Assembly: GCF_000317515.1 (NCBI RefSeq)
Contig: NC_019738.1
Coordinates: 6,598,001 to 6,662,000, forward strand
Source: Allocoleopsis franciscana PCC 7113
GTDB lineage: Bacteria > Cyanobacteriota > Cyanobacteriia > Cyanobacteriales > Coleofasciculaceae
DNA length: 64,000 nucleotides
Reading direction: 5' to 3'
Shown in pieces: positions 55,679-63,945 of the stretch. Made by a program: the position numbers and the translations under genes. The notes beneath the pieces were generated by a model. That model saw only the letters and a program-made list of their open reading frames with translations, had not been told where the DNA came from and did not search any database. How positions within the stretch are numbered: the stretch's first letter is position 1; every line of letters begins with the position of its first letter.

Positions 55679-56087
55679 ATCCTTGCATAAGCAAAACCCA
55701 ACAAACCAGTAAGCTTTTTAATCTTTTTGAGCTGGTGGGTTATTTCCGCCTTGCTGTATTAGTTAGGTAATTAATTTACCAATTTAGATTATTGACAAAT
55801 TAGATAGTTTGTGAATTAAAGTAATATAACTCTACACAAACATACCAACTTTATCTATTTCTCGTTGAGCTAAAGAGCTGAATAATAACGTAGTGAAGTT
55901 TTTTGGTGAATGTCCGCTTACAGTAATTTAGCCCTTGTCCCTATCTCCCTCAGCGAAAACATAACTTTTGGCAAGAAAAGTATTTTTGGTTCAAAAAGGT
56001 TGATTGAGGCAAAAAATCTTTTGACAAACAGGCAAGAGAATCTAGAGCTAACTTGCTGTGTGTATACTACTCAAATGGAGTCACTAC
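55679..56087. other. Intergenic region carrying repeat copy 2
   Basis: Holds the duplicated segment 55778-55886. A frame at 55910-56155 overlaps the next gene in another frame and looks non-coding. A ribosome site (GGAG) precedes the ATG at 56088. Confidence 0.5.
55778..55886. repeat. Non-coding duplicated segment, copy 2
   Basis: Second copy of the segment at 52355-52471: ACCAATTTAGATTATTGACA from 55778 and ATACCAACTTTATCTATTT from 55842, continuing GTTGAGCTAAA and CTGAA in both copies. The two copies are in the same orientation and 3.4 kb apart, bracketing the N-hydroxylase and MATE genes. Confidence 0.85.
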
Positions 56088-56864
56088 ATGAATGTTGGCG
56101 AAGTTTTGAGCACTGTAGAACAAGGTCTGCTCTTAAGGCAACTAAGTTCCCTTGAGCGCTTCATCCTGTGTCAATCATGGCTCGGACGCGGTTATAGCGA
56201 GATGGCACCTGATTGTGCCTATAGTATCGCTCATATCAAGGATATTGGCTCCCAGTTGTGGCAAGCCCTCTCCAAAGCATTAGGGAAGAGAGTGACGAAA
56301 AAAAATCTGTTTTTAGTTCTGAAGCAATACCTGCTCTCCCACAAAGATGAAACAGTAACTAGTGACTCGTTATCAGTAACCTTAGTAGAAGCAATAGACC
56401 CACCACTAACGTCTACCACTAATCAGTTACCAGTTGCCACTGAAATAGTGGAGGCTTCATATTCAGAGGATAGTGAGCAATTACTGCTGGAAAGTGATCG
56501 CCCTACAGCCCTTCAAGCATCTTACGGTAGGAGTTGCCCTTTTTTTCGAGACGCTTTCTCGTCTTTGGCTGTGACTGCTTCGCAAACACGAACAGGAAAT
56601 CGCTGCGAACTGGCAACTGAAAAAAGTTCGTGGCTAGAGAAAGCGCAGCAGAAGTGCCAAACTTTTACAGATCATACACAGACAGAAAATAATTTAAAAG
56701 CGCCCAAGCCTCGGGAGAAAAGTTCCCTGCTGTCTCCGATTCTTAATCGCACCACAGCTAGTCGAGACAAAACCGTCTACTTGGAGGTTCAGGGAGCAGA
56801 CGCTACCGTTTCTGCCGAGATCAATCAATTTTTGCACTGGTTTTTAGGACTTACCCATCGATAG
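56088..56864 (+). CDS. vMAP-type HTH protein with disordered tail
   Basis: Two hundred and fifty-eight residues from ATG 56088 with GGAG seven bases upstream; the frame extends to 56058 without a better start. Residues ~1-80 are the vWA-MoxR-associated N-terminal helix-turn-helix ('CQSWLGRGYSEMAPDCAYS', 'LWQALSKALGKRVTKKNL'), homologous to the first 90 residues of the AAA protein at 45637. The rest is Ser/Thr-rich, probably disordered, and no NTPase or protease domain follows, so it looks like a stand-alone adaptor or a truncated family member. It ends 31 bases before the transporter start, so it likely shares a transcript with it and the NOS gene. Confidence 0.75.
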   Translation: MNVGEVLSTVEQGLLLRQLSSLERFILCQSWLGRGYSEMAPDCAYSIAHIKDIGSQLWQALSKALGKRVTKKNLFLVLKQYLLSHKDETVTSDSLSVTLVEAIDPPLTSTTNQLPVATEIVEASYSEDSEQLLLESDRPTALQASYGRSCPFFRDAFSSLAVTASQTRTGNRCELATEKSSWLEKAQQKCQTFTDHTQTENNLKAPKPREKSSLLSPILNRTTASRDKTVYLEVQGADATVSAEINQFLHWFLGLTHR

Positions 56865-56895
56865 ATGACATTTTAGGCAATTGCTTAAATCAGAC

Positions 56896-57867
56896 ATGAT
56901 CAATCGGCTTGAATTTGCAAAACAACGACTTTTTAAGGGACTACCACTCACAGCGCTCACGGCACTTGTCATTGCCTTGGTTTCCATTTCACTCTCTGCT
57001 ATTTTGATTCGGTTTGCTGAATCTGAAATGGCTCCTCAGGCGATCGCATTCAATCGCTTCTGGATCACAACAGTAATTTTAGGGTTGTGGAATGGGCTAT
57101 GGTCGATTTTCAGCCAATCTTGGGCTAACCCATCGTCTCACCCGACTCCTTCCTTCGTTTGGATACTCGCTGCATTACTAGCTTTGGGTGTTCTCATCAC
57201 AATGGATCTAGTTCTCTGGTCTTGGGCGCTGACTCAAACGAGTGTAGCTAATGCTACTTTACTAGCCAATTTCACCCCTCTGTTTACAACTTTGGGAGCA
57301 TGGCTGATTTGGGGTAAGCGTTTTGATCGCTATTTTCTCATCGGCATGGTCATTGCCATGGGAGGAGCAATTGCTGTTGGTCTAACTGATTGGCAAATTG
57401 CAGCGGATAAATTGCAAGGCGATGGGATAGCCCTACTCGCGGCACTATCGTTCAGTATTTACTTGTTAATTCTAGAGAAACTGCAAACTTGGCTCACTGT
57501 CACAACTGTCGTGTTCTGGAGTTCTGCGATCGCTAGTGTACTGACTTTACCCATCGTTCTGATAACCAAGCAACCACTTTTTCCTCGTACCTGGCAAGGA
57601 TGGTTGATTGTTCTGTCACTGGCGTTGGTGTGTCAGTTGCTAGGACAGGGCTTTTTGACCTACAGCCTGAAGCAAGTATCGTCTGAATTTGTTGCACTGT
57701 TCCTGCTATTAGATCCAATTCTGGCAGCGATTGGAGCAGGGATTCTGTTTTCAGAACATCTTAGTCTTGTCAATTGGCTAGCGTTTGCTGTTGTTTTGGT
57801 TGGTGTTTACTTAACAACGTTGAGCGAATCGATTACTCAAGCACCTCTGCCATTGACGAATCACTAG
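56896..57867 (+). CDS. EamA-family (DMT) transporter
   Basis: Three hundred and twenty-three residues, ten membrane helices in two EamA halves ('MAPQAIAFNRFWITTVILG', 'NATLLANFTPLFTTLGAWLIWG'; second half 'LLALSFSIYLLILEK'-like start and 'EFVALFLLLDPILAAIGAGILF'). Drug/metabolite transporters of this family usually export amino acids or small metabolites. ATG 56896 chosen; TTG 56881 is an in-frame alternative. It stands 68 bases before the NOS gene on the same strand and is probably in an operon with it, so amino-acid or product traffic linked to arginine oxidation is conceivable. Confidence 0.87.
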   Translation: MINRLEFAKQRLFKGLPLTALTALVIALVSISLSAILIRFAESEMAPQAIAFNRFWITTVILGLWNGLWSIFSQSWANPSSHPTPSFVWILAALLALGVLITMDLVLWSWALTQTSVANATLLANFTPLFTTLGAWLIWGKRFDRYFLIGMVIAMGGAIAVGLTDWQIAADKLQGDGIALLAALSFSIYLLILEKLQTWLTVTTVVFWSSAIASVLTLPIVLITKQPLFPRTWQGWLIVLSLALVCQLLGQGFLTYSLKQVSSEFVALFLLLDPILAAIGAGILFSEHLSLVNWLAFAVVLVGVYLTTLSESITQAPLPLTNH

Positions 57868-57935
57868 TGTTTCTTCATTAGTGAATGACTTGTCTTGTCG
57901 AACGTTACTAACCTTTTCTGTAGATTGAAATAAAA

Positions 57936-60900
57936 ATGAAGAATATTGTTGTCTTTGTGACAAATCCGCAGTATCCACCTGCCCAGCAGTTTGTCAATCA
58001 GCTAGTCGCTGAGGGTAGCTATCGAGTGCGAGGCTTGAAAAAACCCAATGCCGTTACAGTACCTTCGGCATCGGAACGAGTTGAGTGGTCGAGTGCGAAG
58101 TTAACGTCTGGACAAGACGTTAAAGATATTTTTCAAGGGTGTGAAGCAGCATTCATGTTCATCACTCCAGCAGACTTACCAGAGGCGATTAACCTGACTC
58201 GCTCCTTCTTAGAACAAGCGAGCGAGGCTGGTATTCGGCGTTTAGCATGGGTAGCTCCTGCTTGTCCGGCAGAAAGTGACTTGGGAAAGCCTTTAGCCCA
58301 AGCCGAAGCATTAGTGCGCTCTTCAACTCTAGAAACTTTAGTGCTGCGCCATGCTCCTCTATTCTCTGACCTGCTTGACCAGAAAAGAGAGTTGCAGTTC
58401 CGCCGCACCCTCTCTTTGCCGCTTGGTAACAGTGCATTGCCCTGGTTAGCTCCAGAAATTATTGCCGAGGGACTATACAAGTGGATATTGGGAGAGGTGA
58501 ATAACCAACCCCCAGATGTGCTGACGGGTCCTGTGCAGTTAACTGGAGACAATATTGCCAAGGGACTGAGTGAAGTTCTCAAACAAAACCTCAGCGCTTA
58601 CAAGTTTGCCCAGCGCCGTTTCCAGGCAATTGACCTCGACGCTAGCGGACAGATCGATGGGGAAGAACTTTTCCCCTATTTGTTGGAACTCGGATATAGC
58701 AACGATGAAGCTCAGAAAATTTTAGAGGAAGCTGACAAAGACAAAAGTGGGACGATCGACTTCGAGGAGTTCATCCAAGGTTTGGAAGACCACCTCAACA
58801 GAATCCTAGCAGACGTTTCCCCAGAGGTGCAGTACGTTAACGTTCCCAAGGCAACTGCTCTCTATGACTTGATTAGCGGGGGATTAGACGAAAATACAGC
58901 CAAATATCGGCTTGACTTGCTCTCTGTACTCAATCAGTATGGCTTGCCTGAAAAAAATCAGGAACTCTCTCAGTGGCTGGGGCGACCTACTATGTCCGGC
59001 ATCGAATGGGCAGACCAGCACATCCTAGAGTTGATTAACGTATACATTCTTCCCGGACGAGGGATTTTAACCATCAATCAAGGGAACCTCGATGGTCGTC
59101 CAGCATTAATTACCCGTCTCCTACAAGCCAATAACCGAATGCTGATTAGTCAGCGCACCTTAGATGGCAAGGCAGCAGAGTTGCAATGGGCTGATGAAGA
59201 CATGAGTGATGCGGCAGTTGTCAGTTACCAGCCTGAAGGAGGTGGAGAGCGGGTTTTGAATTTGAAGGAAGGACGGCTTGTCGCTTTATCAGCACGGGGA
59301 AGTTGGCCCGGACGCCGACTAGCAACTCAGTTATTCTTCGAGGATCAACCCTTACCTAGCTGGCAAGTGGCTTTGTTCCGAGAACTGGGAGAGTTACAGA
59401 TGGAGGAGGTTTCCACTACGGGAGCTGCTGATGAAGTTATTTGTAACTGCACTCAAGCCACTTGTGGCAAAGTGCAAGAGCTGATTGATAGTGGTTATAA
59501 TACCATTGACCAAATTGGCGACCTCAGTCAAATCACGAGAATTTGCGGTGGTTGTCAAGCATTAGTGGAAGAACTGCTCGGTTCCTCTAGCCTCTTTGTT
59601 GCAGAATTGGTGGAAAAGTACAACTTAGGGCGGGGCATGGTCAGATTTCAGTTCCGTCCGGTCAATAAACCGGTCGTAGCCTCGAAGCCCGGACAGCACC
59701 TTCTGATTCAAGGGCGGGTAGATAACCGATGGGTGACACGCGCCTACACGTTGAGTTCTCCAGCCGATCAAACTGATAGCTACGAAATTACGGTTAAACG
59801 GGAAGAACTGGGACTGTTTTCTCGCTGGCTGTGCGATCGCGCTGACTCAGAGTCCCTATTTCGCATCTCTGACCCCCGTGGCGAGTATTTCCTAGAAGAC
59901 GAAAATCCAGTGGTGTTCTTCGCGGGCGGGATTGGTGTGACACCTGCGATCGCCATGATGCGGACACTTGCCAACCGGGGAGATCAGCGCAAGTTTCACT
60001 TAGACTATTGTGCTCCCTACGCCGAAGATTTAGTCTTCCAGCCAGAGTTAGAACAGCTTACTGCCGCACATCCTCACCTCACTTTCACCCTGCGACCGAC
60101 CCGAACCCAAGGCAGACTCACTGTTGAGGAAGTGCTACATCAGTATCCTTACACTGAAGGTGCTGTCGCCTTTATGTGCGGACCCGAAAGCTATATGAAG
60201 GCTATCCGGGGTCATCTCAAAGAGGCGAACTGGCCAAACTCAGCCATCCGGGAAGAGTTATTCTCCTCCAAACTGGATGAGGAAGGAAAAGCCCAGAAAC
60301 CCGTCATTAAGCGTACCGCTGTACAACTGGCAGGCGGCATCACTCCTGTAGAACACCACAGCTTCGATGTCGGGCCAGTAGGTTCAGTAGTGCAAGAAGC
60401 CGAAGCCTTTCTCAAGCAGTGCTATCTAGAACAAGGCTTGAACGCCGTTTTCCTGCCCCGTTGGCAAGAAGTGAAAGCAGCCCTTGATAGCACAGGAACT
60501 TACGAACACACTTACGACGAACTGGCTTACGGTGCACGTTTGGCATGGCGCAACAGTTCCCGTTGCGTTGGACGCTACTTCTGGCAGAACCTTCAGCTAC
60601 GGGATATGCGGCATCTGGAAACAGAAGAAGAAATGTTCGATGCCATCCTTGAACACATCAAGTACGCCACCAACAACGGGGATTTACGAGCAACCATAAG
60701 CATCTTTAAACCCGACGGGCGGCGTTTATGGAATCCTCAGTTAATCCGCTATGCTGGCTATCGTCAGGCAGATGGCACGATTTTGGGAGATCCCGCCAAC
60801 GTAGAGTTGACCGAGCAAGCGTTCAGGCTCGGCTGGCCTGGTCCTAGTCAGCGCACGCGCTTTGACTTGCTGCCGCTAATCATCCAGCTTCCTGGCAAAG

Positions 60901-61496
60901 AGCCTCGCTGGTTTGAGATTCCTCCCGAACTTAATCTAGAGGTGCCGCTATCCCATCCTCGCTATGAATGGTTTGAGGAGTTGGGGCTGAAGTGGTACGC
61001 GCTGCCTGCTGTCTCCAGTATGGCGTTTGACATCGGCGGGATTCAGTACACTTGTGCGCCGTTCAATGGCTTCTACATGGGAACGGAAATTGGCGGTCGC
61101 AACTTCAGCGATACCTACCGTTACAATATGCTGCCGTTGATTGGCCAAAAGATGGGGTTGGATATGAGCGATGACAGCACCCTCTGGAAGGATTCTGCCT
61201 TGGTGGAACTCAATATTGCTGTTGTCCACTCCTACAAGAAGCATAGCGTTCGCTTGCTAGACCACCACAGCATGGGCGATTACTTCATGAAGTTTATGGA
61301 CGAAGAGCAGAAATGCCAGCGTAACGTCTACACCGACTGGGGCTGGATCATTCCGCCCGTATCTGGCTCAACCGCCCCAGCGTGGCCGCTAGAAATGGAA
61401 AACCGGATACTCAAGCCTAACTATTTCTATCAGCCCGATCCTTGGAAGAGTGCAAGTGAACAACCGCAAGGGAAGTGCCCCTACCACAATTCCTAG
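57936..61496 (+). CDS. nos: Self-sufficient nitric oxide synthase with EF-hands and N-terminal reductase
   Basis: A 1186-residue fusion. Residues 1-205: NmrA-like Rossmann domain whose dinucleotide Gly motif is lost. 225-290: two EF-hands with complete loops, D233-E244 and D267-E278. ~305-495: unassigned. 500-550: BFD-like [2Fe-2S] domain (C503, C505, C537, C540). 560-775: FAD/NAD reductase ('RAYTLSS', 'AGGIGVTPAIAMM', 'FMCGPESYMKAI'). 815-1165: NOS oxygenase with haem Cys877 ('WRNSSRCVGR'), the arginine-binding Glu1051 ('FYMGTEIGGRNF'; the usual Trp before it is Phe1046) and the pterin-region 'DWGWIIPP'. It should oxidise L-arginine to NO and citrulline with NAD(P)H and O2, possibly under Ca2+ control. 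Reductase before oxygenase is the reverse of animal NOS. Confidence 0.95.
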   Translation: MKNIVVFVTNPQYPPAQQFVNQLVAEGSYRVRGLKKPNAVTVPSASERVEWSSAKLTSGQDVKDIFQGCEAAFMFITPADLPEAINLTRSFLEQASEAGIRRLAWVAPACPAESDLGKPLAQAEALVRSSTLETLVLRHAPLFSDLLDQKRELQFRRTLSLPLGNSALPWLAPEIIAEGLYKWILGEVNNQPPDVLTGPVQLTGDNIAKGLSEVLKQNLSAYKFAQRRFQAIDLDASGQIDGEELFPYLLELGYSNDEAQKILEEADKDKSGTIDFEEFIQGLEDHLNRILADVSPEVQYVNVPKATALYDLISGGLDENTAKYRLDLLSVLNQYGLPEKNQELSQWLGRPTMSGIEWADQHILELINVYILPGRGILTINQGNLDGRPALITRLLQANNRMLISQRTLDGKAAELQWADEDMSDAAVVSYQPEGGGERVLNLKEGRLVALSARGSWPGRRLATQLFFEDQPLPSWQVALFRELGELQMEEVSTTGAADEVICNCTQATCGKVQELIDSGYNTIDQIGDLSQITRICGGCQALVEELLGSSSLFVAELVEKYNLGRGMVRFQFRPVNKPVVASKPGQHLLIQGRVDNRWVTRAYTLSSPADQTDSYEITVKREELGLFSRWLCDRADSESLFRISDPRGEYFLEDENPVVFFAGGIGVTPAIAMMRTLANRGDQRKFHLDYCAPYAEDLVFQPELEQLTAAHPHLTFTLRPTRTQGRLTVEEVLHQYPYTEGAVAFMCGPESYMKAIRGHLKEANWPNSAIREELFSSKLDEEGKAQKPVIKRTAVQLAGGITPVEHHSFDVGPVGSVVQEAEAFLKQCYLEQGLNAVFLPRWQEVKAALDSTGTYEHTYDELAYGARLAWRNSSRCVGRYFWQNLQLRDMRHLETEEEMFDAILEHIKYATNNGDLRATISIFKPDGRRLWNPQLIRYAGYRQADGTILGDPANVELTEQAFRLGWPGPSQRTRFDLLPLIIQLPGKEPRWFEIPPELNLEVPLSHPRYEWFEELGLKWYALPAVSSMAFDIGGIQYTCAPFNGFYMGTEIGGRNFSDTYRYNMLPLIGQKMGLDMSDDSTLWKDSALVELNIAVVHSYKKHSVRLLDHHSMGDYFMKFMDEEQKCQRNVYTDWGWIIPPVSGSTAPAWPLEMENRILKPNYFYQPDPWKSASEQPQGKCPYHNS

Positions 61497-61550
61497 TAAA
61501 GAGTTGGGTAAAGGCGGTTCAGAATTCATGCAATGAACCATAGATCTGTT

Positions 61551-61583
61551 TTGAGCAGTCTTCCTAGAGGAGTGACTGCTCAA
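61551..61583 (+). terminator. Perfect hairpin downstream of NOS, no T-run
   Basis: TTGAGCAGTC and GACTGCTCAA form a perfect 10-bp stem around a 13-base loop, 55 bases past the NOS stop. A T-tract is lacking (the next bases are GACAGCG), so it may be a 3' stabiliser or a weak terminator. Confidence 0.5.
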
Positions 61584-61684
61584 GACAGCGAATAAGCTGT
61601 CGCGCATACAAGTTGCACTCGTTGGTAATGGAGAATTGAGCATTGATAATTAATGGAATTCTCTTCCTCTAAGTTTTTCCATCT

Positions 61685-61712
61685 CCGATTACCGATTACC
61701 GATTACCGATTA
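61685..61712. repeat. Heptanucleotide tandem repeat CCGATTA x 4
   Basis: Four perfect copies of CCGATTA head to tail, another short tandem repeat of the cyanobacterial heptamer type. Confidence 0.9.
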
Positions 61713-61885
61713 GCCGTCTTGAAGATATGCAAGTTCTAAGCACGACAGCTTATGAATTCTTTCATCTTCTATTGCTTGCTTCTTTTTTCGTCGCTGACCT
61801 TGGCTGGTGGTCTTTCTAAGGATAGCCCACTGATTCTAATTCCTCTTTCTTTACACCAAGATCGATTCTATGCCTGAGATGTTTT

Positions 61886-63493
61886 TTAAAGGGCGTGACA
61901 TTGCTTTGCGTCTAACTGTCCCCCTATAGATTGATGGCTATTCAACGGCAGTATAACTGTAAACGTCGTGCCCACTCCCACGTTACTTTTAATACTAATC
62001 TTCCCGCCATGTAAGTCCACAAACCGTTTGACAATAGATAATCCTAATCCTGTACCAGGAATCTTACCGACATTTCGCCCTCGATGAAACGATTCAAACA
62101 GTTGTTGTTGATCGTCCATCGGAATGCCAATCCCTTGATCTTGAACCTGGAAAACGGCTTGATCATTTTGACAAGAAAGTTCAAACCAGATATTGCCCCC
62201 TTCGGGTGAATATTTAATCGCATTCGATAACAAATTGACCAGGATATGTTTAAGTAGATTTTCATCCAAACAAGCCGGATTGCATTCTCCTTGAATGGTC
62301 AATAATAATCTATATTTGCCCCCTGCATCAATTTGCATTTCTTCTACTAAATTAGAGCAGAAGTCTGCTAAATTACAATTATTTAAATTCAAGTTTAATT
62401 TCCCGACTTCTGCTCTGGTAATGATTAATATATCTTCTAATAGCTGTGTCATTTCTCTAGCAGCAGACTCTAGGTTATTAAGACAACGTTCTTGTTGAGT
62501 CTCAGTCGTTTTGTCTTTGAAATTTTTGAGTAATTCGCTTGACACTCTGATGCGGGTGAGTGGATTTCGGAACTCGTGGGACATCATAGAAACAAAGTTA
62601 AATCTAGCTTCGCTCAGCTCTCTTTCTCTTAAAAGCGTATTGCGAATTTCTTCGGCTCGCTTACGCTCTGTGATGTCGCGGGAGTTGAGTACAATACTCG
62701 ATTTTCGGGTAGGAATATTGCTACTCTCAAGCTCCACTTTATTATAGTTTATAAAGGGGCTACCGCTATCACGTTCTAGAAGATGTTTGCCGACTGCCTC
62801 AAGAATCCGCCAAGAGCCATCTTGATGTTGAAAACGAAACTCGATAGATAGGGTAAGGTTTGAACTTTGGATGACTTGATTTAGGGTATGGGCGAGGTTT
62901 ACTCTATCCTCAGTGTGAATGTAATCAAAAATATTTTTACCCGTTAATTCTTCTGGTTTATAACCCAAAACTCTCTCAACGGAAGGGCTTTCATAGTCAA
63001 TAATTCCATCAGCATTAACAACTGTGATAATGTCTAAGGCATTTTCGATTAAGGCTCGAAAACGTTCTTCATTTTGGCGCACGGCTTGCTCAGCTTCACG
63101 TCGTTTGCGTCGCTCACTCGCCTCGCGGAGTTCCCGCTCAATGGTGGGTGCAAGTCGAGCCAATTTGCCTTTCATTAAGTAATCATGGGCACCTGCTTTC
63201 ATTGCCGCAACGGCAATATCTTCACCAATCGTGCCGGACACAATAATGAAGGGCAAATCTAGCTGTCTTTCCTGCAAAAGAGTCAACGCCGCTGGGGCGC
63301 TAAAACTGGGCAAGGTATAATCAGCGATAATAATATCCCATGTTTGTTGATCGAGTGCGGCATTCATGGTCGAGGCTGTATCCACTCGTTCATAGATTAA
63401 TTCATAACCACTGCACTCTAGTTCATACGCTAACAGCTCGGCATCGTCTTCCGAGTCTTCCACGAGCAAAACACGCAGTGGTCTATGCATCAT
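61886..63493 (-). CDS. REC-PAS histidine kinase
   Basis: About 535 residues. N-terminal receiver domain ('RVLLVEDSEDDAELLAYELE', phospho-Asp in 'IIIADYTLPSFSA'), short coiled coil, PAS (~160-295, 'RFRALIENALDIITVVNADG'), then HisKA with 'VSMMSHEFRNPLTRIRVSSE' and HATPase with 'HILVNLLSNAIKYSPEGG', 'DQGIGIPMDD', 'GTGLGLSIVKRF'. Soluble. A frame extension to 63538 overlaps the upstream response regulator; ATG 63493 or 63490 ('MMHRPLRVLLVED') fits the family. It lies directly downstream of the Rcp1-like gene, so the two very likely form one phosphorelay. The input REC at the N-terminus suggests it is itself controlled by phosphorylation. Confidence 0.9.
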   Translation of the reverse strand: MMHRPLRVLLVEDSEDDAELLAYELECSGYELIYERVDTASTMNAALDQQTWDIIIADYTLPSFSAPAALTLLQERQLDLPFIIVSGTIGEDIAVAAMKAGAHDYLMKGKLARLAPTIERELREASERRKRREAEQAVRQNEERFRALIENALDIITVVNADGIIDYESPSVERVLGYKPEELTGKNIFDYIHTEDRVNLAHTLNQVIQSSNLTLSIEFRFQHQDGSWRILEAVGKHLLERDSGSPFINYNKVELESSNIPTRKSSIVLNSRDITERKRAEEIRNTLLRERELSEARFNFVSMMSHEFRNPLTRIRVSSELLKNFKDKTTETQQERCLNNLESAAREMTQLLEDILIITRAEVGKLNLNLNNCNLADFCSNLVEEMQIDAGGKYRLLLTIQGECNPACLDENLLKHILVNLLSNAIKYSPEGGNIWFELSCQNDQAVFQVQDQGIGIPMDDQQQLFESFHRGRNVGKIPGTGLGLSIVKRFVDLHGGKISIKSNVGVGTTFTVILPLNSHQSIGGQLDAKQCHAL

Positions 63494-63504
63494 GAGCAAA
63501 GTCC

Positions 63505-63945
63505 TTAGATGGGTGGTAGTTCGTTTAAAATTAGCCAATACACTCCCAATTGCTGTACTGCTGTCATAAATTGTTGAAAATCTACAGGTTTACGAATGTA
63601 GCTGTTGCATCCAAGACTGTAGCTATTAATCAAGTCTTGCTGCTCATTAGATGTTGTCAGAATAACGACAGGAAGCAATTTTGTCCGCTTATCAGCACGT
63701 AGTCGCTGCAAGACTTCCAATCCATTGATTCGAGGTAATTGTAAATCGAGGAGAATTAGAGCTGGCATGACGCTTAGGTCACGGTCTGCGTACATTCCTG
63801 TCCCGAATAAATAGTCTAGCGCTTCTACTCCGTCATGAGCTACCACAACCTCATTGGTAATCCTGCTTTGCTCGAAAGCCAGCAAAGTTAATTCTTGATC
63901 GTCAGGATTATCTTCCACAAGGAGTAGAGCGTTTCTGTGAGTCAC
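63505..63945 (-). CDS. Rcp1-like single-domain response regulator
   Basis: One hundred and forty-six residues, one receiver domain: acidic pair in 'LLLVEDNPDDQELTLLAF', phospho-Asp in 'LILLDLQLPRINGLEVLQ', Thr in 'VVILTTSNEQQDL', Lys in 'NSYIRKPVDF'. The 'VEDNPDD' start and 'LPRINGLEVL' are typical of the Rcp1 class that partners phytochrome-type or PAS kinases in cyanobacteria. No output domain. Eleven bases or so separate it from the downstream kinase start, so it is the first gene of a two-gene operon. Confidence 0.9.
   Translation of the reverse strand: MTHRNALLLVEDNPDDQELTLLAFEQSRITNEVVVAHDGVEALDYLFGTGMYADRDLSVMPALILLDLQLPRINGLEVLQRLRADKRTKLLPVVILTTSNEQQDLINSYSLGCNSYIRKPVDFQQFMTAVQQLGVYWLILNELPPI

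Larger units (their letters stand above)
61497..61885. other. Intergenic region after the NOS gene
   Basis: No gene. Holds a perfect hairpin (61551-61583) and a heptamer tandem repeat (61685-61712). The two flanking genes converge here. Confidence 0.5.

Noticed and set aside
55910-56155. 81-codon frame before the vMAP-HTH gene
   Set aside because: Overlaps the supported gene in another frame and has a poor start context.
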